Below, piece by piece: positions 1 to 11,915 of a stretch of DNA of 64,000 nt. The notes below the pieces were generated by a model. That model did not search any database and had not been told where the DNA came from. It saw only the letters and a program-made list of their open reading frames with translations. A program made the translations under genes and the position numbers. Location of the stretch: positions 22,754,001 to 22,818,000 of the forward strand of contig NC_065551.1 of NCBI RefSeq assembly GCF_022605725.1, in the 5' to 3' direction. The DNA is from Anthonomus grandis grandis. Lineage: Eukaryota > Arthropoda > Insecta > Coleoptera > Curculionidae. The number at the start of each line of letters is the position of its first letter. The first letter of the stretch is position 1.

Positions 1-3000
1 GTTATTTAAACATGTTTTTGCTGCGAGATATTAAAAGCTTCACCAGTTTATGTTACCAATAACACGGCGCGAAACGCCGCTTTAATATAATTTAACCACT
101 TTTGTCGAAAGCTGTGCGAAAATATTCGATAGTTTAATTAAAAATATTACATTTACTCATTTAACGGTTTCATTTCGTTGGATTTTTTTATAATTAGAAT
201 TTATAAGTAAGCCTGTAATATCCTTAAAGAAGAAACCGTTTATGTAATCTCCGTGTAATAAATTAGACTCTATAAGTCGCTCTCTAAATTACAGAAGAAA
301 CAAAATTGCTTTGAGAACTTTTATCTTTACCCTCGCCGAGGAACAAAACAAGCAACTTTTTACGAGGCTTCGTGAGAAGGACCCGGAGAGATGCTTGCAA
401 TATTTTAACGAATAGGTGGGTCTGTATTCAACTGTGAAATAAAAAGTCTAATCCATTGGATTTAGTATTAAAATAAGACTACTGTTTAGTTTTAAAAGAT
501 AGCAATTAAAAAAATATATTATTTTATCATATAATGCATAATTTAAATGAATATGGTTCCTAATTTATTAAGTAACATACAATATTGTTTATTTCTCAAC
601 TATTTTTAAGTTAAGTACCCATATAATTTTTGTATGGATTAGCTGAAATTTATATGAGACTTGTTTCTTTCTATACAAACTATATATAGTAAAATAACCC
701 GATTTTATATAAATAAAATTTTAATATTTTATTAACGATTGCATTTTTTTAATATAAAATTATTTTTTTAAAAACTAATTTTAAAATAATTTAAAGTTAA
801 TGGTTCAATATTCTAGCATTAATATTACCTTTAAAAAATCTTATATTTTTAAAATAAAAACAAGAAAAACTTAATGTAGACCAAACTGCTTTGTATATAT
901 TAATATTCGAACCTTACCTATATATGCAGAAGACAATGATAATCAATAAAAATATTGGTTTTTTAATAGTACACAAAAGGATATATTGCCTATTCATTTT
1001 CACATTTCATAAATAACAATAATAGATTTTAGGTAGTGATTAACAATGCTTTTAACGAGTACTCTCAATAATTAATGTTAAAATATGGAAATGTTTCTGC
1101 TTGATAAACTGAAAATTTAGTAGTTATTTAAAGAATAACCTAAACCGAAATATTTTGCTTTTTATAGTGAGGCAGCTTGGTTCCTCTATCCATTAATAAA
1201 GTCCTTAGGCGTTTTCTAATTTTTACTGCAATGTCTGCTCTTTCTTCACTACGTAAGTTTTATCACCTTCCCTTAATTATATATAATATTTGATATATTA
1301 TAATCTTATGTTCTTAAAAAAGTTTTATTGTTGAAATTCTTGACAATTACTATACTCTTAAAATTTTCTTTAATGTATAGGATTCTCAGATGTTTGGTAG
1401 AGTCACCAGTTTAATAGGCGTCTTTTTTTATCGACAGTTTTATGTTGTGTGTTCTGAAGTGAAGCTGTTCTTATTACTAATATTCCAAATGATAAATCGA
1501 TCTTTGTAGAATTGGAATAAGCTTAACTGAAATGCTATATAATTTAAGTAGATTGATTTCAAATCATAGGCTTTTATTTCTTTACAGGATTATCCAAGAA
1601 AGCCAGAACAAAGTGTGTTTTTTTCTCTAACGTAAGCCTAGTAGTAGTGTTAAAATGCTTCAGTTATTTTATACCAATAATATATCATAGGGGTACGCGA
1701 TTCTAATGATGTATTAGCTAAAAATACAGATTTCATCAGAAGCGTTTAAAAAATCTTATAGCTTGGTATCCAAACTATCCTTATAATGCATAACTTAAAT
1801 GTATATGATTCGTAAATTCTTAAAAAACTCTTTGCAGGTATCAAATGTAATGACAAAAACTAAAATGTCTAACCCCAAAGGGAAACATGGAGGATTTATA
1901 CCCACCCGGTTCTATTTTAAACCGTCCTTTCATAAACCACGTCACTTAATTATCGCCATTAGTATACGCGCAGAGGTTCCATAAATAACACAATATTAAC
2001 GCTCAAATAAATTCGCTAGCAGTAGTGCTCGAATTTTACCATTGTTAAAGTAATGTCCTCGGATATAGTATTATCCTGTAACTCTCGGCGACGTTATTCG
2101 CTTTCAAGGTTTTCGTAATGCTTTAGGCATTTAAACGGAAAATTAATTAGTGTGAGCCCATACAATTTAATGATTATTTTTAAGATCGCAAGTGGTTTTC
2201 ATGTGCCTTGCCTTAGTGAGTTGGACTTTTTTAAAGGTTTCTCTATAATTCCTTTCTGAGTGCATATACTTGCCAAGAACGTCTGACATCTAAAATCAGA
2301 AATCTCGACAAAGGAATCTCGCCGCCAGTATTTTACCAAGGGGTTACAAATAAGCGTAATAAATTACCCGAAATAATAAATAACAATCGTAAAATTGTGA
2401 GTTGTGAAAATAGCTTTCCACGGGGAGCGGTTAAATGAATTGTACACCATGTCCCGTATTTTGCTGAACAATCTATTTGGCGCGAATGATCTATGACACT
2501 TGGGAAGGCTCGCCGTTGCCCATGACATTTACTAATTATTATTTGATGCGTCCGGTATTATATGTTTATTCCGCATAACCTAGTTAAACAATGGTTAGTA
2601 TGTTGGAAATGCCAAATTGGGACCGGTTGCTCACAAAATCTTGATAAATGATTTATTTATTGTGGGCTTAAATATATAATTTATGGGTCCGAAAATTGTT
2701 GTTAAGGAAAGTTTCTCATGTATAATATGCTTAAATAGCCAATTTTTCAGCCATTTCATTATAATTTGAGTAAAAATGTATTAATTATTTATGTTCTTTA
2801 AATAGAACTTTTATTTTAGATTTAGGGCGATAGAAAGCCAACATATTTTAATTGAAAAATTGAAATATGGGTATCTCGTAGTACATGTAATAGAATTATC
2901 CAACTTAAGTTGTCTATATTTATAGTCTAATGTATTTATATAAAATAAAGATATTAATTGCGCCAAATTACAGCAAATACTCATTTTATTTTATATTTTA

Positions 3001-4339
3001 CAACTTTACGCTTAAAACTTGTTTTGACAATAAACAAAATATAAAGCAAATTTCAATGAAAGGTTATATTAATACAAAGGTTTTCTGCAAAACACTAAAA
3101 AGCTAATTTTGAAAACCACCCTGTTTTTCATTTTCAAAATTTTTCACATTTTCAAAACTCTTTAAACATAAAAAATTCTTGAGATATTTATGTCGAATTT
3201 TTAGAAGTTTAACGTTATTGAGTAACTATGTGCATAGAAATAGTAGTTAATTTTAGTTTGCTTAACAGTTTTTAAAAATTGGTAAAATATTACAAATAAC
3301 AACTATCAAAGCCTAACTTCTAAGGTACACAAAGTGTCAATTTAAAAACATATTTTGATATTTAAGTTGCATTTTTGTTTTAAATACTTTAAGAATAGTA
3401 GAACATGTTTAAGTTGTCTTAGGTAAATATAACCTACTTTAGTGTGTTGAATTTTATAGGATGTTTAAATAAGACTGCACAAGTCATAATTTATTAGACG
3501 TTAAAAATAATATCTGGCAAATTACCGCCTCTACTTTGGAGACAGACTTATATTTAATTTGAGAAATTTTGAATCATGTTTTTGCACAATTATAGCTCGA
3601 TTTCGCTAATAACAAGCTTAAGTTTATTCTTTAATTCTATAGTTTTTGTTCGGCTATTAGCATATACGAGGAATTTTAGAAAACCGTAAAGAAAGAATTA
3701 GAAGTTGTTAAATTACATGATTTTGCGGACTCTCTTCTGGTCTCTATTCTGGAATTTTTCGTATCCATACCATTCAATTCAGACCATAAAAATTCAGTGA
3801 GCATATTACGAAAAAAAAAAGGGAACGCTACCTTTTCGCGGTAACTGTAATTTTTACTTTGTACTCGAAAAAAGTGTGTCTACTTACTAACAAAAAGTTT
3901 AATTACTCTACCTGTCCAATGAAGATCCTATGTGAGAATTCGATTGGTAAAACATGCAACTGCTGTGTACGATAACGGATAGATGTTGATTTTCGTCAAG
4001 TCGATGATAGACGCGAATTCTCTTCAATACTTCACGCACTGTGGCAATGTTTTCAAGAGAGCAACTAGTAAGTTAGATTCACTGGTATTTTTCCGTCAAC
4101 AACAGAATTATTTTGCTTAAAGTAATGCCGCGAAAGTTAAAATATGCGTTCCTACTGGGACATCTTTCATTTCAAACATAAATGATTAATTTAATATAAT
4201 TCCAAATGAAGTTTGTGACCATACTACTGTATTTAATAAGAGAAATTGTGACAAAAGAATTCAGTCACATTTACAGGATTGGAGGCAAACAAAAAAGGAT
4301 TCAGTGTAAAGCATTTGTTAAAGCAGCATAAATATTAAG
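1..4339. other. AT-rich non-coding stretch
   Basis: No supported gene. The sequence is AT-rich and has stops in every frame. A block at about 2030-2560 is richer in G and C and less repetitive than its surroundings, which could mean conserved regulatory DNA, but it shows no coding frame. A segment at about 263-365 resembles one at 6560-6670 (see findings). Short ORFs here, such as the 61-codon one at 1799-1984, match no family I know. Confidence 0.6.
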
Positions 4340-4990
4340 ATATTTTGCTATGAATTCTACAATGTCTTTATGTCAAGGCTTAGCGTTAATAGGAACTATT
4401 CATAAATCTGTTCATCGGGTACTTAAATTAAATCATTTTTGTAGGTACCAAATGCAAATATTTCAGGAATTATGTACAGTCAGTCAACTCGGATCAAAAA
4501 ATAACAAAAAAAGTTTAGGATTACTCTTAAGTCGCTTAAATATATTTGTTCGCTTAACAAGTGTATTTTTTTTTAATAGTTTTATTAATAAATCTAACTA
4601 TATATATTCTAATGCAACTAAAATCCGCATGTTTTTGAGAAACAACATACACAGTACCCAGAAAAAAAATATGTGGGCAAAAATATTAGGTTATATTATT
4701 CTAGGGACCCTATATATCAATAGAATCTTAATGGCGAAGCATACTGGGAAATGTTCGATACTATTCATCCTCATTAAGAAAATCAACTAGAAAATTAGTT
4801 AGATCCAAATGAAAATAACAATCTGAAAAAAAGTTCTAATACATTTTTAGCAAGATAACGCACCACCTCACTCTTTCTATGCGACAATATTAAAATCATA
4901 AATTTCCAAATTAGTGAATTGGAGGACGTTGTTCAATAAAATGGCCGCTCCGAAAACCAGATCTACTAACTTTTGATTTTTTTTATTGCG
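4340..4990 (+). pseudogene. Tc1/mariner-superfamily transposase relic
   Basis: Decayed transposase of the same broad group as the copy at 45108-46065. The frame opening at 4350 has the helix-turn-helix end (about 4400-4480, SVHRVLKLNHF, aligning with the ILK..KFHPYK region of the family). It continues through the segment around the first catalytic Asp, which is lost (VFFFNSFINKSN replaces the usual SDECSFFLNG type). A shift of frame then gives LNGEAYWEMFDTIHPH at about 4728-4775. After two more changes QQDNAPPHSF appears at about 4845-4885, which is the second catalytic Asp motif. Several stops and at least three frame changes separate these pieces, so it cannot work. I did not find its terminal repeats. 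The long 146-residue frame is a chance survivor of the old gene. Family membership is inferred from motif order. Confidence 0.65.
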
Positions 4991-6790
4991 ATCACCTCAA
5001 AACTTCTATAATGAATTATAATATAATGTGTATCTATTCTAAAACAAGTATCTCGAAATATAAAAAATTAGCTTAATAATACACACTTTTTTGTTTATTC
5101 TAAAATGGAGGGCATCATGAGAATCTTATTTAATAAGAAAACCCAATACAAATTTTTTTTTAATTAATTTTTTTTTATTCTATATTAAATTAGAAAAAAT
5201 TGGGCACGTAAATACTATAAAAAAACTTAATTTCAATTTATACTCTTATATTATTTACTACACTGAATACAACATATATTTGTGTTCTATTTCAGTATAT
5301 ACTTTCATACATATAGTTCGTACCAAATAAACTTTGATGCACATTACGTTTGAACTAATTTGCTTACCAAACATACCTAAATACATATTTTCGTTAACAT
5401 GTATTTCAGTATAGTAACTCTTTACATATTATATTCATATATTTGTTACTTGCATAAATATTTAACCTCCAAGAAAATATATGCAGATTTCTATGTTAAA
5501 ACTAATGACGTGCATCGAAGTTTATTTAATGTAGATCTTATTTGAGTCGTCCTGAAAAATTCAATTTATGTATTTTCCCAGGCGTTAAATTAATAGTAAA
5601 TACAATAATATCTATATTACCAATGCAAAAAGGTAAAGATTGATATTAAAGAGTAATTTTTTTTCTACGTGTAATTAGAGTGTTATATAAATATTATCAT
5701 GACGTAAAAATAACAGTTAAATTGTTAGTGAGGCACTATTTTAAAAAACCTACTTGATTAGATTTTAATATAAAGAGCTTATGCAAAAATAGATTAATTT
5801 TAGGCACTTACAATTTATTTACTAATTGTTCATATTATGGTTTTTAACTAAAACAAACTGATTACAAAAAATTAGAAGTTTTACAAGATGTCATATGATA
5901 TGGTTCGCAAAATATAAAAAAAGTAAAATAAATATGGTAAGTTAAAAGAGACCAGTAGTTGCGACCCATACCATCGTACATAATTACCCTAAAATAGAAT
6001 AATTTACTAAATATTTTCCAAAATGTAAACGAAAAATAAGAAAGTAGGTACCCTTATTATTATTTACAGAATAATCGAATGCTAAATGCTAATTAAAAAT
6101 TTATCGAGTCCAGATTTGGCATTTATCCGCAACGTCTTTATTAAGTTGTAACGTTAACGCTATTTCTCATAAACACATAGCTGCAATTTGTTTTTTTATA
6201 GTTTGACTAATAAAAGACATTGAAAAATATTGAGCAAGAAACGTATGACAAAATACATAGTAAAATACAAATAGTGATAAAAATACTTTTAACCTACAAA
6301 AAAATGTCCGACATTCTCAGCGATATATTTATTTATTGACAGAACTATATCTAAAAAATTGTTGACTATATTACTTTCAATCAAAAAAACTCTTAGATTG
6401 CTAAATCGCGATAAGCGTGAATATAAAAATAAATCAGAAAAAGCGCTTGTGCAAGAAAATAAAACAATTATCAACATAGGTACAAACAATAATAATTTTA
6501 AAACAGCAAAGCTTCTCTAAATCGTAACCTCGTAGCGAAAAGGATAATGCCAGACTGCATAATAAATTGTCTCCCATAAAGCTTGCTCTAGATTATAGAG
6601 TAAACAAAATTGCTTTGAAAGTTTCCATCTCACAGACAGCGCGGCGAAAAACAAAAAAGTTTTGTACTTGCCGGTTTGAAACAAACAGGGATTATATTTC
6701 GAAGTTGTGCCGTAAAATATGCTGAGTGATTACGATTTTTTTTATTTAATTTTTGAGATTTAAATTATGGAAATAAATCTTAATACTTAC
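4991..6790. other. Non-coding, probably intron 3' of the tetraspanin exon
   Basis: No supported gene. If the tetraspanin call is right, this is the start of the following intron on the minus strand. The stretch is AT-rich with long A and T runs (for example 5150-5175). A moderately GC-richer block at 6520-6680 carries the element similar to 263-365. I looked for a second tetraspanin exon with a CCG motif here and found none. Confidence 0.5.
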
Positions 6791-6988
6791 CGCGAAAAGT
6801 ACCACGGAATTTTCTTGAAGTGCGCTCATGCAGCCCAAGACAGCTACGACCATAATAATGGCAGCTATGATCATAAGTATGTAGACTCCAATATAAAAGT
6901 TTAATGCATTTAGGATGGTTAGCCACTCATTAATCCCAGATTCAAACCTTAGCCATAGGCAAAGTACAAACACTGCAGCTCCAAGAAT
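6791..6988 (-). CDS. Tsp2A: Internal exon of a tetraspanin (Tsp2A-like)
   Basis: A 66-codon exon on the minus strand. It is preceded by a pyrimidine-rich acceptor (TTTGTTTTTCAG, AG at 6990-6989) and followed by a donor, GTAAG, at 6790-6786. The reading frame is open and phase 0 at both ends. The product covers the end of membrane segment 1 (residues 1-14), the small extracellular loop with WLRFESGINEWL, and membrane segment 2 (about residues 31-52), ending at the tetraspanin hallmark GCMSALQENS just inside the membrane. The FYIGVY and GC.SAL.ENS patterns match insect Tsp2A, which in flies is a septate-junction protein of gut and renal cells. That assignment rests on memory of the family, not a search. 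The upstream exon with the start codon should lie at higher coordinates and the large-loop exons at lower ones; none was found. The ATG at 7015 is intronic. Confidence 0.85.
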
Positions 6989-9900
6989 CTGAAAAACAAA
7001 ATATACATTCAACATTTAGTAATACTTCAATAAGTTGTTTATGAGCGAACAGTTCCAATTTCCGATACGAACAAACCGCCGACATGTTGTCGGACCAGTT
7101 TAGTCTACAGCCCCAATTCCCTTCTATCGCTTTATACCAGAGTTGCACGGTAATTATAAAGTACAAAGGGTCAATTTATTGTTCGTTCTACTGCAACATT
7201 TCCTACGTTAGGGACTGGTAATGGCCATTGGGTTCTTAAGTGTTCTTGTTGTTTGTCGCGTCCAAGCGAAACTGGAATTGCTGTTAAAGCAATCAGGTTT
7301 TTAATTACGTCCACGTCTTTTTAAGATGTTTTTGGCGAAAATGAAAAACAAAATAATTTTTATAGGATAATAGTTAAAAGAATTATTCTGGGTCTAAATT
7401 GCTATAATTCACTTAAAATGATACTATATTTCCCTACATTCTTAATTTTAGGAAGGGTAATTGATAGACAGAAAGCAATGTAAATAAGCATTTAAAATTT
7501 ACTAATAAATATTTAATTGTAAGCTTAGGGAGTAAACTAGAAAATTCTCTTAAAAAAAATAGGCTCTTAAAACACTATTTAGAATTTAACGCATTACGGA
7601 CAGAATTTCTCAATCTACCCTTAAGTTTGGATAACAGCACACCATATATACATTTATGTCTATAACTAACAAAAGCATGTTTTAATAATAAAATTAATTA
7701 AATTATTTAAATTTAAATTTAGTTATCCTTTAAAATAAGACGATCTTCTACTACTTTAACTCAAATGTTTAGCTAGCAAGCTACTATTGACAATTATATT
7801 GCAAAAACCAACTGTTGAGTTATGAAAAAGATTTTTGAGAAATTTATACTTTATACATAGATCAATCTAGAAAAAAATGCTTAAGTTACTTAGATCGAAT
7901 TCTGGTTAGTAGTGTTCACTTACTTAAACTTTTTACTTACTTTTTAAGAAATTTACCAATATTGAGGTTTATGCCACTAAAACTCAAATGACATTATTAT
8001 CATCAAAGAGCAAAATAATAATAAAAAAATATTTTATTGAGAAAGGCCAGCTTTGTATGTCAAAGTACTTTAGATTCAAAAAAATTAATATGTGGAAAAA
8101 AATATTAAAAAAAATTAAGAAATATACTCCAATTATAATATTACCTCTACATTACAGAGTTATTTAGCTGATAGTTAAATTAACAGTTAGGGTTTATTTA
8201 TTTCATATAGTGTAATGATATATTTAAGAAATCCAAAAGATATTTTAATGAAACTCAGGAAGACACTACTTTTAGAACACATGTATTCCAGAAATACAAA
8301 AAAACAACAAAAATAATTAATTTGAGTAAAATACCATAAAACGCGGACCCTTTTAAAGACCCTTGGAATAATATATTTCTTACTGATGGAGACCAATAAT
8401 TTTGAGAGAATATTGACAGTCAAAGCAAGGAAGTATACAAATTCTAGGAAGTTGGAAATTTAGAGATTTTCAATAATAACCTAAATTTAAGCTCAAGGGA
8501 AATCCCTAAATAAGATGAACTACTTAACATGAGCAAAATAGTTTTTTTTACATTTTCTTAATAATATCTCATTCAGAATATGTGAGATGTTTCTAAAACG
8601 CCGTATTTTCGGAAAAATGACTTTAAGACCTCTTAAAAAGGTGCTGAAATATAAACCGGAACATCTTTAAGATGCCTTTTTAGAGTTAAGTAGCATGTAA
8701 ATAAAACATAATATAATATATACATGTTTTTTAAATCTAACAAAGTAGCAGGTATTTAAATTACACAAAGTACGTTATTATTACATTAAACTTATACATT
8801 ACATACATACAATATATACATACATTACATAAACTAGCCAATAAGGAACAAACTAAATAAGAAGTTTTGAATAAAAAATGTTTTTTTTTCAATACATGGC
8901 TATTTAACTGTTTTTGGCCTGTATAGTTAAAAACGCAATTTTTCTAAAAATAAGGAAAGAATTCATTGGAAATATCTACTAAAACAACAAGACAAGCTTA
9001 TTTGATCCTATAGCCCTTTTAGCTTACATGTAATGTTTCTGCAAATTACTTATTTTCATTTTTACTTACACCTTTGGAGTACAGAATTCATTAAAATTGT
9101 CATCCACTTTAGATGTTTTTGTTACTTAACTGGATGCACAATATTATTTACTATTAAATACTGAATAACTCCTAATTAATTACAGACACAATACCCTAAA
9201 CAGTCGGATAGAGAGGGGCTCCTATTTGCATAATTCGTATGTATACATAAAATATGTCCAAATCATTAAGAAAATGAGATAAATTAAAACTACGTTTGTT
9301 TACAAATATTCTAATAAATATTTATGTAAAAAGTCAATTCAATATTAAAAAACGCACATGTTGTGTAATAAATAAAAAAAAAAAAACACCCTAAATAACT
9401 TTAAATAAGGTTAAATGTAGTGTTGAGGTTCTGACCGCCATCAAGCACTTGTCTTTAAGCAGCAGATATGTATTTATCTAATTGGGGGATTCTACTTGGC
9501 TAATCAGTAAGCATAAAATTACTGAATAAAAGTTATATCATTGATGAGCAATTAATTTAAATAAATTATTATGTTTTTTACAAATTGTCTTAATTGATAT
9601 AATGAAAAAGTATATTTGTGTATATTTAATTATCGTTATAATCTTTATAGCAAAATGTATTAAAAAAAAAGATTTCTTAAAGGTATATTGGACATTTAAC
9701 GAAATCTTTTACTGGTCTTATGTAAGATATTAGTATGGTATTTAGATATAAAAAAGACATCTTTAAGGTATCCTAATCCAATAAAGTTTCCATCATCGTG
9801 GAAACTTGTTTTTCACATATAAAATCAAAAAGTTTGAAGGATCTTGATAAAAGTTATAAATGTTAAAGTGCTTAAAGTAATAATACTTAATAACTTTAGG

Positions 9901-10139
9901 TCTAAGGGCAGAGAAAAGTAATTCACAGAAAAGTAAAATAGCTTAAGTTTAAGTCTAGTAAAAGAAGGCATAAAGCGCCTTTTAGACTAAGATATAAATA
10001 GCGTCAAAAACTTACATTTGTGGCAATTGGCAAATACTACAACGCAACATATTACTAGTAAAGATATAAAAATTCGGTGAAAAAGTCAGACAAGCATCCA
10101 TCTTATTTCTTTTGCTTTTAAATATATGCTCCGAGGCCA
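6989..10139. other. Non-coding, probably intron 5' of the tetraspanin exon
   Basis: No supported gene. The first 300 bases (7010-7320) are GC-richer and non-repetitive, as expected of intron DNA with regulatory elements, but no coding frame of recognisable family is present. The rest is AT-rich, with a short ATACAT-type simple repeat near 8793-8826 and a small perfect hairpin around 9787-9806 (GTTTCCA/TGGAAAC). Confidence 0.5.
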
Positions 10140-10141
10140 TA

Positions 10142-10316
10142 CAGTGTGACCATACAGTGGCTATACAAAAAAATATATATTATTTATAAAAAGATCTTCT
10201 TGGTCCAAAACCTAAAATGCAACCATCAGATATTAATTTGTTTCAGTCACAAAAGAGATATATCTAAAAACATGAATTTTTTGACTGCCTCAAAATTTTG
10301 CTTAAGAATAAAATAC
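10142..10316 (+). repeat. Left terminal inverted repeat of the 10.1 kb element
   Basis: Pairs with 11735-11913 in inverted orientation. Long matching runs lie at about 10199-10232, and again at the inner end (GCTT.AGAATAAAATACC on the left, GCTTGTGAATAAAATACC on the right after inversion). The outer 40 bases are more diverged. Confidence 0.75.
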
Positions 10317-10496
10317 CAGTTATCTCTTTTTTTGTTAAGAATTTAATAACCTTTACATTTATTCACTTCTATGTTGCATTACTTTAATGATGCATTAAAG
10401 TTAATTATAAATAGCAAGATTATTTATTTTACAATAATTACATTGTATACAGTGCTAATAATATTAACTGCCTAACAAGCATGTAAGTAAACTACC

Positions 10497-11400
10497 AATT
10501 TATATTTGCTTTAATGTAACCGCCTTCTCTTACAATACAGGTTTCCATTATAGAAGAAAATTCCCTCAATAAATGTTTGATTATATTCGGAGTTATACCC
10601 TGAATTGTTTCCGTAATAATTATTACTTAATGTTCTACGTTTATGAATGGCCTGTGTTGATATACCTGTTCTTCTAAGTAAACCCATAAGAAAAAATCTA
10701 ATGGGGTTAAATCTGGCGACCCAGCTGGGCAAATAATATCGGAATATCTATGAACTAATCTTTTATTAAATATATTTTTAAGGTATGGCCTTACTTCCAT
10801 CGTACGATCTTGTGCCCTTCTGCTGGTATCATATTTGTTGTCGTTCATGTCTTGAAAGGTCACGAAGAAAATCATGCAACTGATTTTGTAAAAATGAAAT
10901 ATTGTTAAAAAGTCATAGAATGTTAAAAAAGGCGCTAATTATTTTATTCTTGTAAATGCAGCACCAAATGTTTATTTCAAAATAATATTGATCGCGAGTT
11001 TTAAATGTAAAGTGAGGATTGGAGTCAGTCCACTATTAAGAATTTTGCATTAGACGTAAAAGTAGCTTCGTCAGAAAAAAAAATATGTGTAGCAGGAAAA
11101 CGATCATCTTCTAGCACTGGATAAGAAAAACAAAATTTTAGTCATCTGTTCAAGTCTCCAGATTCTAAATTATTGACATATTGTCGTTTGTATGGATGAA
11201 ACTTGTTCTCTTTAAGAATTATTGATATTGTGGACTTAACAATTTTATCTGGAAGCAAAGATACCTTTTTCAGCAGAGGTATTTTAGGATTTTCTACTGC
11301 AGATAACATTATATTTAACTTCATCCCTTCACTTGTAACGATTCGTTGACACTTGTTGCTAAATTTATTATTAACATCTTAACATGACTTGAATCTTTTC
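10497..11400 (-). pseudogene. Mariner-type transposase pseudogene
   Basis: Reading the minus strand, recognisable blocks appear in the correct order but in several frames. The helix-turn-helix end (ILKENKFHPYK) lies at about 11180-11220. The first catalytic Asp block (FPATHIFFSDEATF) is at about 11050-11095. A TRDQYYFEINIW block is at about 10960-11000. The second Asp block is degraded to WYQQKG, so the Asp is lost. SPDLTPLDFFLW with the third Asp is at about 10678-10713. The C-terminal tail (ITPNIIKHLLREF, then EGGYIK) reaches about 10497. Stops and frameshifts break every join, so no product is expected. It sits between matching inverted repeats and is clearly the old gene of that element. 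Confidence 0.75.
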
Positions 11401-11734
11401 CATAATTCTCATTACTAATGTATATTGTATATTTTATTCTGGATGTCTTTTGTTAAATATTTCAGCAGTGTTAAGTTAATAAGCTTAATAATTATCACCG
11501 GCATGTTAACAAATTTTATTTGACGTTCACTCTCAAAAAAATTCTTGTTATGAAGAAATCATTTGTTTATTAGTATATTCTATGTTTTACGTAACAACAG
11601 TTACATTTGCATTGTTATTGTAGATAAAAATGAAAAAAAAATTTATTTATTTCGATGTAATGTATATTTGAACGTAGTTTCTAGTTTTTATCAACTTTTC
11701 ATAATAACAATTTTCTCTATTGTCAAAAATAAAG

Positions 11735-11913
11735 GTATTTTATTCACAAGCAAAATTCATAATATCTGATATACCTCGTATACGACTGGAAAAAATAAAT
11801 ATCAGATGGTTGCATTTTAGGTTTTGGATCAAGCCAAACTTTTAATAAAGATTTTTTTTTAAATTAATAATAAAAAAGTTTTCAATATAGTGTAAACTTA
11901 AGTGGAAATACTG
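11735..11913 (-). repeat. Right terminal inverted repeat of the 10.1 kb element
   Basis: Inverted partner of 10142-10316. The outermost bases read CAGTATTTCCACTTAAG on the minus strand, followed on the outside by TA. A run of T at about 11850-11862 and other indels separate the conserved blocks. Confidence 0.75.
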
Positions 11914-11915
11914 TA

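Larger units (their letters stand above)
10142..11913 (-). mobile_element. Dead mariner-type DNA transposon with long TIRs
   Basis: A 1772 bp element bounded by TA dinucleotides (10140-10141 and 11914-11915), the duplication expected for Tc1/mariner elements. Both ends start CAGT and carry an inverted repeat of roughly 175-180 bp with indels. The best-conserved part is CCAAAACCTAAAATGCAACC at about 10206-10225, found inverted at about 11805-11825. Between the repeats, on the minus strand, lies a transposase pseudogene. The structure is seen in the sequence; the superfamily follows from the transposase motifs and the TA flanks. Confidence 0.8.

Noticed and set aside
6942..7166. 74-codon minus ORF overlapping the tetraspanin exon
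   Set aside because: It is an out-of-frame shadow that runs from the intron into the exon; the tetraspanin frame has the real motifs and splice sites.
8570..9780. Possible MITE from repeated CATCTTTAAG(A/G)T motifs
   Set aside because: The repeated words are short and AT-rich, and no inverted ends or target duplication could be drawn.
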